Shown in pieces: positions 37,831-48,305 of a stretch of 64,000 nucleotides of DNA. Each line of letters starts with the position of its first letter. Position 1 is the stretch's first letter. This stretch comes from Fistularia commersonii (Eukaryota > Chordata > Actinopteri > Syngnathiformes > Fistulariidae). Position numbers and translations under genes: made by a program. The stretch covers positions 2,730,001-2,794,000 of the forward strand of contig JBBMNZ010000035.1 of the NCBI GenBank assembly GCA_037954325.1, in the 5' to 3' direction. The notes beneath the pieces are model-generated. The model was not told where the DNA came from and ran no database searches. It worked only from the letters and a program-made list of their open reading frames with translations.

Positions 37831-40800
37831 CCTTGCAACACTGTGAAGGGGAACCCGTTACATCACAAGGAGAAGCTATGATTTTGCGGTAGAAAGCTCC
37901 CACCAAAGGGGAAAATGTGATTTCACATCTTAAATGCTGCTTGGTTCCATCCCATCCACAGAAGTGGTGTGTGCATTCATTCATTCATTCATTCATTCAT
38001 TCATTCATTTCCTGTTTATCCTGCTCAGAAGATCAGTAGTAGGGCGAAGTCGATCTTTGTGATCGCAGGCAAGAGGCGGGGCTTAACCTGGATGTGTCAG
38101 CTGTCAATCATTCCACCATTCACCCTCTCATTCACACCTTTGGACGATCTAGAGTCCTCGAACCTGCAGACCATTAGTGGACTGTGGATGGAAGATGGAG
38201 AACATGGAGAAAACCCAGGCAGGAGAAAATGTCAAGCGAAAGCAGGAAGGGGAAGATGGAGATAACACACTAACCCATGCAGGGGAACCCATTTTACATA
38301 GAAGACAAAATTGCGAGAAAAAAAAAAATCGTCACGGAACACGCACGTTCTGAAGGGGATGAGACAACAGAAATAGCCACGAGTGGCGGCGGCGTGCGCG
38401 GCGGCGTGCCAGTGGGATGTCATCTGCCGGGGGTCGGGGAGCTCGCGGAGCTTATGTGGGTCTCGACACGGGCGGCGTCATTCCAGGCCTAATGACAATA
38501 TAAATACGCCTCTCTCTGGGGTGCGTTTCAGGAGCGGCGTGCAGAAATAGGCCGGCGATTCCAGCCAATTAGAGTGTTAATGCAACAGGTTGTCAGAGCG
38601 CTTATTAATGGTGTCGACGATAACACTTTAACTTTAGCACAAAGACAACCGGCTCAAGGCTCCACCGGCCGCAGACATTCAATACACACCGGCTCAAGGA
38701 CTCTTGGACCGAGTTTAATCCGGCCAGTGAAACCTGATGACCCCCCTTTCCGCCCCCCTTCGCCCCGGCTGCTACCCGGTCTACTTTATGTAGCGCCATG
38801 TTAGCTAAACGCGAGCCGGGACAAAACAGACGTCGACAGCTTCAATGGTTTCTTTTGGAATCCGCTCCCCTGGAATGGTGCGCCGGCGGCGAGGTGCGGC
38901 GCGAGTGTCGACGGCGGGCGCGGCGCGGCGCGCTCACCCAGCGGGATGCTGCGCTCGTGGACGGCCTTGTCCTGATCCCGGGAGGAGGAAGGCGTCTCCA
39001 TCTCTGCGGAGCATTCAAAGAGAGAGCTTCCGTGAAGGTCCACGAGGTAAATACTACGGACAAGTTTCTGGTGGACGCCTCCAGATGTTGGCTACTTCCT
39101 GTCCTGGTGGTTCCACCTGCAAAGCACCACTGGAGCGGCGGATTGTTCTACCTGTTTTGCCGTCCTTTTGCTGCGTGACGGGCGCCGGGGTCTGCATTAG
39201 CACCTCCGTGTCGCAGCTTTTGCTGTCCTCCGACGCGCTGATGTGGTTCTCCGGCGCCTCCTCGACCGACCCGCTGTTGGTCACCTTCTCCTCCGGACAG
39301 GCGTCCTCCAGCGCCGCCTTAAACTCCTCGCCGGGGAACCCGCTCAGTTTTGAGGTCGGCTCCTCGGCGGCGGCTTTCTGGTCGTCCTCGTTAGCTCCGG
39401 CCGAGCCGTTAGCTACTTTCTCGGTGGCGGGCGGTTCCTGGCGCTCTCCGGCGCCCCCACGTGGTTCCTCCACGTCTGACTTTTCACGGGACGACTCCTT
39501 CACCTCCACCGAGGAGGTGGGCGCTAACGTGCCCTCCTCCGCCGCCGCCCCTTCTGCGAGCTCCTTCGGGCAAGAGGCAAACTCCTCCAGCTCTGGAAGG
39601 TCAGGCTCGATGATGGAGTCATCTTCTCCTCCCACTTCGTCCACGGTGACCAGTTCCTCCATGTTCTTCGGGTACCAGCACTCCTCGTCCGTGTTCTCTG
39701 CACTTTCCGTCTCCTTCTCCTGCAGAAGTGGATCAAGAACACGGTTTACATCCGAAGCCGTGTAACGTACTCGGGATTGGGTTGTTGGGTTTTTTCGGTC
39801 GAAGATCACACGTACATCATCTTTGGTATCTTCCAGAGCCTCTTTTGATTTGCTGCTCCTCTGAGGAGAAGCAGATTCCTCTTTGGACTGTCGATCCTAA
39901 AGAAGAACCAAAGAAGTTGGTTCCAACCAAAGAAGTTGGTCGGTACCAAGGGGCTGCAGAAGAACAACGTTTGAGGCGAACGACTTACGGTACTGTCCGT
40001 GGCACTGTCCCTCTCGTGCTTCTCCACAGGGAAGTTGTACCTCCTGCTGGTCTTCTTGCTCCTCCCCCTGCCGGGCGACGCCTGCCTCTTATCCTCCGGC
40101 GTCTTTCTGTGCGGATCATCCGCCATCTCCACCTCGGCGTGTCTGGACCTGCTGTGGTAGTCGCTACCGTCCCGCCTCTTGGGCTTGGAGTCGTGTCTTT
40201 GGTAGGAGGTTCTGCTGGACTTTTCCGACTTGTACACCTGTTCCTTCAGGTAGAATTCGTCGTCCAGTTTCCTGTAGGAGTTGAAGGACACGCCCTGAGG
40301 GCTTCCCCGCGGGTACCGGTCTCTGCCGCCCCTCATCCCGTCGTCACCTCCTCCGCCGCCTCCTCCCCGTTCATCTCCAGACCTGGTACCCATGTACTCC
40401 ATGGGTTTCTGGTAGGCCTTGCGTCGCTCGACCCCCCGCTCGTCGTCCGCTACGCCCCCGTTCCTCCTTTCCTTTTCGTCCTCCCCCCGCCTGAAGTGCG
40501 GGGACCAGTCCCAGGAGCCCCTGAGGGGGCCCAAGCCGTTGCTACCTCTCTCCTGGAGCCTGCACGGCGCCCCCTGGGGGCTGTGGGCGGAACTGCAGGA
40601 GGTGAAACTAGGGCTGTGTGAATGGGGGCTGAGCGAGCGGCTGATGGGGCTACGGGAGCGCGCTCTCTCCGGTATATAGCTGCAGGGGGCGACAAGAGCA
40701 TCGCGTTAGGAAACTCCCGTCGTGCTTTGCAAGCTCAGCTTCAACTTATGGAAGAGCTACCCTCCCCGATTCGCGCCCCCTCCCCCTCAAGAGGACCTCC

Positions 40801-43800
40801 TGACCTGGCGTGGTGTGATGTCTTACCTTGCCTCGGCGGTGCGAGGGCACACGGCCGCGCCTCTTAACATCCCAGCGCAGCCGAAAGAGCGCTTTTTCTG
40901 ACCACACGCCCCGAAACTCCCAACCGAGACGGGGGAGGGGGGCCGCGAAAAAATCTTATCCCGCTCTCGCGCCTGCGCACCCACAATTTCATTTTTTTTT
41001 TCGCGGAGAAAGGAAATGTCTCCTTACTGCTCGAGCTCTTGCATTTCGTCTCTTTCCCGCTGAGAGGTGATGTCGTGGATGATGGACTGAACATCTTTAC
41101 CTGGTTTCTGCACAGGTGGGATGAAGAAAAGTTAAACGGCGGGCAGGGAGGGCACAGCCCCCTCCCCACCCCGTGTGGCCTTCACTTACCTTCAGCTGCA
41201 GCTCCTTGTACCTTTTTGACATCCGAATGAGAAGTTTTTGATTGTTTATCATCGCCGGGGTCAGCTGGTAGTACTGCACCATGGCGTGGGCCGCCTCCAT
41301 GTACGCCATCTCCAGGAAGGCCTGATGGGAGGGCGGAGAATGAACATAAATCGGGCGGCATCTTGGATGCAAGCGCATCGGGGCGGGTCACATTTTATTA
41401 TCATAATAAATTGCAGGCCTATTAACCAACAGCACCATTTTAGTATCACAGGTGGTGAATCCGATAGGCCTAATAAATACCAACCCCGATAAATAAACCC
41501 CCCGAACTCGAGCGTCGCCCGCGCCACCAGCTCGTTAAACGAAGAACATTGCTTCATCCAACAGGTGAGGGGGAAAATGAACCCCGTGATCTGGGCGAAG
41601 CTGAGCAGAAATCGTTCGGGCATACAAGTGTCGCCCCCCTCCGCCCGCCGGGAGCGGCAACATTGGCAGAATGGCAGACATTGGCGGCAATTTTAACAGC
41701 CTCTTTAAACCACGGGGAATGTGTAAGAGGGGTTTACAGACCGGTACCGCCAAACAGGAAGTCTTCCGAAGGGAGCGCTAACTAGCCCACGCGCCGTACC
41801 TGGTGGGTGGAGCGCATCAGGATGTAGTTGGTGACCTTGCCGAAGGGCAACCCCAGGTTAATGACGTCGTTCTCGGTGCAGCTGCCCTCGGGGAGGTTGC
41901 AGATGTGGACGACGCGCCCCCCGCTGGCCTTCCTGGGCGGGAACGGCTGCGACGGGACAATCATTTCAAATATTTCAAATTAGCATGACAACCCGCTAAG
42001 CTATTCGAATTAGCTGGTTGTTACACGAGGGGGGGGGGGGGGGGGGGGGGGGTTAGTTATATTTAAAGGTGTGTGGGGGGTGTTGACACAATGAGGCCAC
42101 AGGTTTCGCCTCATCTCCCTGGAATTTATAAATAAAATATATATAACGTCAGTGTCGCTCGTGGGAATGCGTCGCGCGTCAGAGTCAAGGTTAGCGGCGT
42201 CGGTGTAACACTACCGCGCCGCACATCACGCCGCTTCCTCTGGTCCAGGCGGCCCACCTCGCCGCCGCTATTTATAGGGCTCTGGCAGAAGTGCGGCGGT
42301 GATAATAAAGTTTTCCTCCTTTGGATTTACAGACCTGTCGGCTGACGGCCCCCAGACATCTCGCACATTTGGTCCGAACCCTCGCAGAGGACCCAGAACA
42401 CCGACCTGAGGTTCTCCGCATCCCTCGCCTTCAAACAGGAACAATAAACGACCCCATAGATTCTCCTCGCGGCTGACAGAAGGGCTTATCACTCATTCAC
42501 TCGTTCATCATCGGTGTCTTTTTAGCCCCGCTCGCTGGGGCGAGGGGGCGAGGGGGCGGGGCTTAGCCTGTCAATCATAGCCCCCACAAGACCACGCCGT
42601 CTGAGTTTAGCCAACAATCAGATGGCTGAACGCCATGAAAAACGATGAAGCGCGCTCTCCATCCTCCAGCTGGTGAAGTCCATCCATGAAACCCAAACAG
42701 GGGAGACGGGGAGTCGGGAAGGGGTGGGGGGGCGGATTAGTGAATTTCCTGCGCAACAGCTTAATGGTTTCCAGCCGGCGAGCTGACATCTACAGGAGGG
42801 AGCGGAAGCTCTGACGGCGGCAAAGGTCGCTGCAGGTTGGGCTCCATAAACAGATCCACAAATAGGCTGTTTATGCTCCCGGAATATTGGAGAACAAGCG
42901 TCTCGGTTGTTGCGCGGGCTGTTTTCGATATGTTAAATGCCGCGTCTGAAGGCCCAGACGCCCCCGAACCGCAGAAGCCCGTATCGCTTTCAAGGCTGGC
43001 TCGGGTGGCCGACGGTAGCCCGGGCCGAGGAGCCTGCGGCTTGTCGGCAGGGAAGAAGAATTTCATTAAATTTAAATTCATCCGCGGGAGTGAGATCTCA
43101 TGATTCTGTGATCCTGGATCATCGGCAAGCCCATCAAATCTAGGCGCGGGTTTTTAAACCCCCCCCCCTCGTGTGTGTTCATTTGGTTTAGCCCAACCCG
43201 TCCCTCTGCTTTGTGGCTTTAGAAAATTAATATTTAAATGTATTTTATTTCATTATTTATGTAATGCAATTCTAAATTTTACCACCCAGATGCTGAGATT
43301 CAGGAGCAAAAGGCGCATTCATAAAATAAAATGAAATATTTTATTGGTCATTTAATTTGACTATTTTGCAATGTTCAGTCAAATAGTCCTTTTTTTTTGT
43401 TCATGTTGTCGTGTTTGCTGATGGGGGATTATTGATGGTTTTTTTCCTGAATCAGTGGAGGACTCTGGGATACTTTCCTTTTATTTGAAAGTAACTTTCA
43501 AAACAGGGCCTTTTTTTGGACATAAAACAAAAATTCATTCTGCTATCTATTTTCATCCTTGTTGTTAATTGTCTCTTTTATTTTTATTTATATTCATATT
43601 TATTGTTATTGTTGCGCTGCTGTGACAAATGAATATATCCACTATGGGGATCAATAAAGTGTTTTTTTTTTGGACTCAGAAACAGAATTTGGTTCATTGA
43701 TTTCAAATGAAACGCATTGCTTTTTTTTTTTTTTTTTTTGACGAAGCGTGAAGGTAAAAAAACAAACATCTCAGCCCATCGCTGGAGAACCAGGTGAGAA

Positions 43801-44802
43801 GCGATTCCACCGCCCGGCTATCAATCATGCGCAAGAAATCCGATTGGTCGGCGCTCTACCCTCGCCCTCCGCCTCCACCTGTCAATCAAATTCAGCCCAA
43901 CACACCCCGAGAGAGAGTGTGTTCCTCTGGAGTCCGACCAGCAGCCGTGTCTGTTTATTTGTACAAATCCATGTCGGAGGAGATGGTTTCTCCCAGCGCC
44001 TGCATGCTGGCCCCCCCCCGCCCCGGATCAGTTTCCGGGCCTCTCACCAGGGTGAAACCCGACGCCGCGGCGCGGGGGTGTGACCCCGGGGGCCGCGGGG
44101 TCTTCGCTCCAAGCGGTGTTTAGCTGTAATCCCGTGTTTATCTCTGTTTTGAGTTCTGTTTTCACATGAGGCTACTGTGTTACCGCAAGGTGGGTCGCCG
44201 GACGCCGCCCGGCGAAACGTTACGGGGGGGGGATTACCGTGGGCGTGCACGGCTGCGAGCGTGCACGGATCGGGGGGTGGGGTTGAAGGGGGGGCTGCTA
44301 TCACCGCATCGGGTCGTTGGGATCACATGTAAAGATACTTCTAGATCGCTGTAATGGATTTGAAAAATATCCATTAGCATGTAGCATTTAGCATTTAGCG
44401 CACACACACACTTACTCCGCCTTGTAAAAATGTAATCCAATAAAAACAAGATTAATAACGACTACCGCACGTGTCTTGTTGGACACACACACACTTTAAC
44501 AGTAAAAAGCGCACCTGCTCCAGCAGGACAGGTGTGTGTTTATAGCGACTAACATTAGCTCAAGCGGCGCAGCCTGTAAATATTTCCCCCGCTGGAAGAA
44601 TAAAAGCGCTGGTCGTTAACTGAGCGGAGGAACACATGACTGACGAGCGCCGGGAGGGGGACCAATGTCAATCAAATGGTTTTCTGGCGGAGTGTAATCG
44701 AAGTAACGAGGCCTCGGGGCGTGCGGGTCCCAATCAGGACACGGGTTATAAGCCAGAAAATGTGTAATAACACGTTTATTAAGGCTCGTTACACGGCTCA
44801 GC

Positions 44803-44835
<33 letters not shown>

Positions 44836-45478
44836 CGCTGAGGTTTCTGAATGAATTTACAGTTTGGACACGAATCCGCTCATCTTAATTTGCGTTAAAG
44901 TACATTTATGTGATTTTGCTCTCGGGAGCCTTAAACTATGTCAACAATCGATATCAAATGTCAAATCAATCAATCAATGAATAAATCAATTCTACTTCGA
45001 AGAGTTACACTACCTCTATGATAAGAGACATATATATATATTATAATTTATTGAAGATAAGATTAAACTTAATTCCAGGTTTATATATTACATTTAATGT
45101 ATTTATCACATATTTATTATAATTATATTTTGTCATTTATGTAATTTTTGTTACGTCATTTTTTTCATTTATCAATTTATATATTTATCAATGTTTTAAT
45201 TTTGATTTAGAATTATAGGTAAAAGAATAATCAAATATTTTATTGTTTATATTTTATATTTATATAAATGTTATATATTTATTTGACTTTATCATTCTTG
45301 TAACCCAAAGGGCCTGGTGGGAGGGATTTCATGTAGTACTCACACACACACACACACATACACACACACACACACACAAAGATAAATTTATTGCAGTTAA
45401 TCTAAAAAAATATATATACTAATAAACTTTTAGTTTGGGGATTCTTTGCTAGACACAACATTCAGATTTTGCGTGTGT

Positions 45479-45514
<36 letters not shown>

Positions 45515-48305
45515 ACTGACCACTACGACCGACATTCAACGCGCTTATCGTTTGCACGAATGTATTTCCAGAGACCCTCGGCGTCCCGATCGGCGTCCGT
45601 CAGCAGCTGCTGCTCTCCATCAGCCGTCAGCCGGCGGGCTGCCGGCGGGGGAGGAAGGAGGGGGCGGAGCTTAATCACCCGACGATGATTCGGAGTTTGG
45701 ATTACTGATCAATCGATGTGAAAAATTACTCCGTTATACCCGAATTTTCTACTTTATAACACAAGGCCAGCACAATAACACATCCACCGTCTCCGCACTC
45801 CGTTGTGGTGCGGCAAGAGCCAATCACGGCCGGCCTCAGAGCGAGGGGGCGGGGTCTGACCCTGACGGGTCAGCTGTCAATCATCCACCCACTCATTCAC
45901 AATTTAAGGGTCTGTTTAAAAGGACGGCGGTGAGGAACAGGAGGGGGAACCCGAGGAGAACCCAGAAGACCATGTTTCCGTGAAACCAGACGTGACCGAC
46001 CTCCAACCTTCACCCTGATATGAAGATCTTAGATGTTCTCAGACCTGCTTCCGGTTCCCAGGAGAGAAAAAAAAAAACAAAACAAAACAAACGTTTGTCT
46101 GACCTTTGACTCCGGCAGGTGTGAAGTAAATCCCGTGGCGGGCGCGGTGAAGGTCTTCATGGCCGCAGCTGGCAAGTAGGAGGCGCCGGCTCCCGAGGAA
46201 ACATCTGCCAAAACAGTTAGAGACGTGAGTCCTCGGGGCGACGGCGAGAAGAAGAGCGCCGCGTCGGACGCGAAGGTGCGAAGCGGGTTCCACGCGCCCT
46301 CCATCGTGTTTTACTCCAAATGTCTCCATATATGGAAATCCGGGAAGCTCAAGCGAAGCCCCGGAGCGCCGGAGAGCCTCCGGCCGGCTCGGCGGCGGCC
46401 ATGTTTGTCTCGGCGCGCGCCGCGGCGGGTTTTATTTACCTAGGACTAGCATCATAAAGCTAACGCTACGGGAGGTTTACGAGTGCAGATGTTGAGGCCG
46501 TTCTGGGTCGACCCTCCCGCGAACATCTGGACGTTCTCCAGCGAGTCCGAAGCTTCTCCGGAGGGGGTCGTAATCGACCAATCCGGGCAGGGCGGACTAT
46601 AAACAACGTGTTAGCTCACACCCTCGCATACTTCTAGAAATACCGCAGACCGATTCTGTTTCACATTCTGGAGCCACCTGAGGAGCGTTTCTCCGACGCC
46701 ACGCCCCCCCGACCCCCACGCCAGCGTCTCCTACCTTGTCCGGCGGCGGAGAAGATCATGGAGGTCGCGGTTCCGGCGCTGAGGGACCCATCGGCGGGGA
46801 AGTAGACGGCGGCGGCGGCGGCGGGAACGGCTGCGGAGCTGCCACAATCACAGGAGGCCCATTTTAGCCGGGCGCGCCCGCGAGCGCGCACGTATCTTGT
46901 GACAGAGCTCGTATTCGTGGAGAGACTAAGACAGCTGTATATAGAGCCAGGAGACGAGTCCAGCGCCCGGGTGGTGGTGGTGGGGGGGGGGGGGGCGCCA
47001 TCCCACCCGGCTAGCTAAACCGCTACCATTGCGCTGATTTCCCGGTCGTTTCGAGCGACTCACCCTTCGTGCACGTACAGCATTCGGTTCTGCAGGTGCA
47101 GCTTCCCCTTCACGTGCTGGTCCCAGTCCTGCACACACACACACACACACCGCGCAAACATTAGCTGCCTGTGCACACCCTCCCCCCCCACGCCGCCGCG
47201 CTCCATTCCTCTTGTATAAGCTCACAGCGGGGGGGCGTTTAAAGAGACAAAGTGGTTGATTGACAGGGGCAGCAAGTGCACCCGCCCTCCCTCCCCCCCC
47301 CGCCGCTCGCCGCCCGCCCGCCCGCCCGCCCACGCCGGACGCCGCTCTTCACCCACCTTGAGGTTGTAGACTTTCTTGTCGCAGATGCTGCACTGGTGCG
47401 GCAGCTGGCCGGGGGTGAGGGCGTTGTAGTCGTTGACTTGGTAAGGTTGCAGCGTTCTGGTTCCCGAACCCTGGGCGTCCTCGCCCGCCGGCGGGGGCTG
47501 GTACCCCCCGAACACGGGTTTGGGGTTGAACTTGGGGGGCTCGGGGGTGGGCTCCTCCGGGTTGTACAGTTCCGTTCTGGACTGCGTCGGGTGTCCGGAC
47601 GGCGTCCAGCAGGGGGCGGAGTCGGACGCCGTCCCCATCTTCGCCAGGCCGGAGGGGACTTTCCAGGGTTCCGTCTGCAGGGCGGCGTTATAAACGCCCT
47701 GCTCGGCCGCCCCGAAGCCGCCCTGCTGGCCCGCCGCGTCACGCCCGAAGAAATCCTGCTTGAAGCCCGCATTGTTCACGCTGTTAGCCTGGGTGACGAT
47801 CCCCGCGTACTGTCCGTCGCCGGGGGCGACCGAGGCGGCGGTCGCGGCCCCCCCCGGGCCGTACTGCAGGCGCCTGTCGGTGTCCGACGGGTAGGCCATC
47901 CCCGGCTTTTTGCCGAAGTCCGGGCCCTGCTGCGCCGCCGTGGTCCCCCCTCCCTGAGCGTTGAGCCTGACGTTCTGGTTCTGGCCGAATCCCCCGACTC
48001 CCGAGGAGGGGAACCCCAGCACCCCCGCGGGGAAGCCGGCCTGGGGGTTCCCCACCACGCCGGAGTTGCGCAGCTGGTTGAAGAGGGGCTGGGACATGGC
48101 CACATTGGACAGGACCTGGTTGAGGACGGAGGCGGCGGCGGCGGCGTTGCCTCCCTGGGCCAGTTTGAGGCGGTGGAGGGTGAGCTGGGCTTGGAGCTGA
48201 GCGAGCTGGAGGCTGGCCGGCGTCAGGAGAAGGTTCTGCTGCTGCTGCTGCTGCTGGGCGCCCGTCTGGAGGGCCTTCTTGTCGCCGCCGTCCGCTGGGA
48301 CGCCG
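35903..48305 (-). CDS. rbm20: RNA-binding motif protein 20, coding exons 2-14 (first exon not in window)
   Basis: Nuclear splicing regulator of titin and other muscle transcripts. Exons on the minus strand: 48305-47357, 47128-47064, 46838-46735, 46204-46104, 41946-41800, 41321-41190, 41107-41028, 40679-39989, 39896-39816, 39719-39152, 39003-38938, 37760-37639, 35971-35903. Phases agree throughout; 1057 codons plus TGA are visible. In order: LLTPASLQLAQLQAQLTLHR leader block, matrin-type zinc finger, RRM, RS domain, glutamate-rich region, second zinc finger. The first nucleotide of exon 2 completes a codon begun in an upstream exon, and the acceptor is CACCCCGTGCAG. Mammalian RBM20 is longer (about 1227 as I recall). 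The fish C-terminus ends soon after the second finger (AEPSTTH). It is intact apart from the missing exon 1. Confidence 0.93.
35972..37638 (-). other. rbm20: rbm20 intron 13, with duplicated repeat
   Basis: 1.7 kb. It contains two AT-rich repeat copies (36340-36540 and 36640-36826) and two (TG)n runs (37313-37330, 37338-37364). Nothing else was recognised. Confidence 0.8.
36340..36826 (-). repeat. tandem direct duplication of a retrotransposon-like segment
   Basis: CACTTTAGAAGAATAG at 36345 recurs at 36648. About 190 following bases stay similar in both copies, including GAAATTTCAATTCAC, CAGAGCAGAAGGTGGA and GTTCATAATGTG. The offset is 303 bp. The GGGGAAATTTC portion resembles the reverse complement of the retrotransposon tail family. 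Confidence 0.7.
37639..39003 (-). CDS. rbm20: rbm20 exons 12-13: C-terminal zinc finger
   Basis: Exon 12 (39003-38938) is set by the acceptor GAATGCTCCGCAG and encodes EMETPSSSRDQDKAVHERSI then PLG. Exon 13 (37760-37639) encodes VEFVVPRTGFYCNLCDLFYT then SEEAAKTTHCRSTVHYRNLQ. The finger is C-X2-C-X13-H-X5-H. Both ends join in phase. Confidence 0.92.
37798..37829 (+). repeat. (TG)n microsatellite
   Basis: About 15 GT units, 40 bp upstream (transcript sense) of rbm20 exon 13. Confidence 0.9.
37973..38010 (+). repeat. (ATTC)n microsatellite
   Basis: Nine to ten CATT units in rbm20 intron 12, leading into the adjacent repeat copy. Confidence 0.9.
38060..38260 (-). repeat. tRNA-headed interspersed repeat, reverse copy
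   Basis: On + it reads GAGGCGGGGCTTAACCTGG, GTCAGCTGTCAATCAT, TCATTCACACCTTTGGACG, then GGAGAACATGGAGAAAACCC. This is the reverse complement of the common teleost repeat whose forward copy at 59097 keeps the Pol III box. Best-preserved reverse copy here. Confidence 0.65.
38261..38937 (-). other. rbm20: rest of rbm20 intron 12
   Basis: Mixed-composition intron sequence with no recognised feature; open frames on either strand show no domain. Confidence 0.5.
39152..39896 (-). CDS. rbm20: rbm20 exons 10-11: glutamate-rich region
   Basis: Exon 10 (39896-39816) has 27 codons and ends DTKDD. Exon 11 (39719-39152) carries ECWYPKNMEELVTVDEVGG and SIIEPDLPELEEF, conserved in RBM20. The 96-nt gap between them has good splice signals (GAT|GTACGT and CTTCTGCAG|GAG) but is also open and in frame, so a retained form 32 codons longer is possible. 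Confidence 0.85.
39989..40679 (-). CDS. rbm20: rbm20 exon 9: RS domain
   Basis: It begins HYIPERARSRSPISRSLSPH. The RSRSP pentapeptide (human cardiomyopathy hotspot, PRSRSP) is conserved, with Ala instead of Pro before it. The rest is rich in Arg, Asp, Glu and Ser (RYNFPVEKHERDSATDST at the end). The donor ACC|GTAAGT is strong. Confidence 0.93.
41190..41946 (-). CDS. rbm20: rbm20 exons 6-7: RNA recognition motif
   Basis: Exon 6 (41946-41800) encodes GRVVHICNLPEGSCTENDVI and LGLPFGKVTNYILMRSTHQ. Exon 7 (41321-41190) encodes AFLEMAYMEAAHAMVQYYQL and KLLIRMSKRYKELQLK. RNP2 is VHICNLP and RNP1 is the degenerate AFLEMAY typical of RBM20 and matrin-3. Almost identical to human over this segment as I remember it. 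Confidence 0.95.
42029..42052 (+). repeat. 24-base G homopolymer
   Basis: Uninterrupted G run in rbm20 intron 5 (C-run in the transcript). Confidence 0.95.
42545..42720 (-). repeat. tRNA-headed interspersed repeat, diverged reverse copy
   Basis: GGGGGCGGGGCTTAGCCTG, GTCAATCATAGCCCCC and CCAAACAGGGGAGACGGGG match the reverse consensus order of the family, with large losses. Confidence 0.45.
43550..43668 (+). mobile_element. non-LTR retrotransposon 3' tail
   Basis: TTGTTGCGCTGCTGTGACAA, then TGAATATATCCACTATGGGG and ATCAATAAAGTG with a T-run. Nearly the same order as the reverse copy at 52620. Confidence 0.65.
45339..45512 (+). repeat. (CA)n and (TG)n microsatellites
   Basis: CA runs at 45341-45378 and a TG run at 45472-45512 in rbm20 intron 5, separated by 90 bp of AT-rich sequence; the two are complementary to each other. 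Confidence 0.9.
45830..45995 (-). repeat. tRNA-headed interspersed repeat, reverse copy
   Basis: GCGAGGGGGCGGGGTCTGAC, GGGTCAGCTGTCAATCATCC, CCCACTCATTCACAATTTAA, then GAGGAGAACCCAGAAGACC: the same order as the copy at 38060. Confidence 0.6.
47064..48305 (-). CDS. rbm20: rbm20 exons 2-3: N-terminal block and matrin-type zinc finger
   Basis: Exon 2 (48305-47357) encodes a poly-Gln run, then QLQAQLTLHRLKLAQ and VAMSQPLFNQLR, conserved with human. A low-complexity Gly/Pro/Ala stretch follows, and then HQCSICDKKVYNLK. Exon 3 (47128-47064) supplies DWDQHVKGKLHLQNRM. The finger is C-X2-C-X12-H-X5-H, with its cysteine pair in exon 2 and its histidine pair in exon 3. A CTCF-like motif (TCCAGCAGGGGGCGGA, 47605-47620) lies in exon 2. 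Confidence 0.93.

Larger units (their letters stand above)
41947..46103 (-). other. rbm20: rbm20 intron 5
   Basis: 4.2 kb with a 24-base G-run (42029-42052), repeat copies (42545-42720, 43550-43665, 45830-45995), (TG)n and (CA)n runs (44802-44833, 45339-45378, 45472-45512) and an AT-rich block (44940-45300). No coding exon recognised. Confidence 0.75.

Noticed and set aside
39004..39080. Longer rbm20 exon 12 from acceptor CTGGAG at 39079
   Set aside because: Phase fits but there is no pyrimidine tract and the intron would be 73 nt; the acceptor GCTCCGCAG at 39004 is stronger, in phase and gives conserved EME text.
38845..39765. 306-codon open frame on +
   Set aside because: Antisense of rbm20 exons 11-12.
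39728..40621. 297-codon open frame on +
   Set aside because: Antisense of the rbm20 RS-domain exon.
46500..46600. Possible extra rbm20 exon after GTTTATAG
   Set aside because: Acceptor is plausible but the frame gives no RBM20-like text, and exons 4 and 5 join directly in phase.
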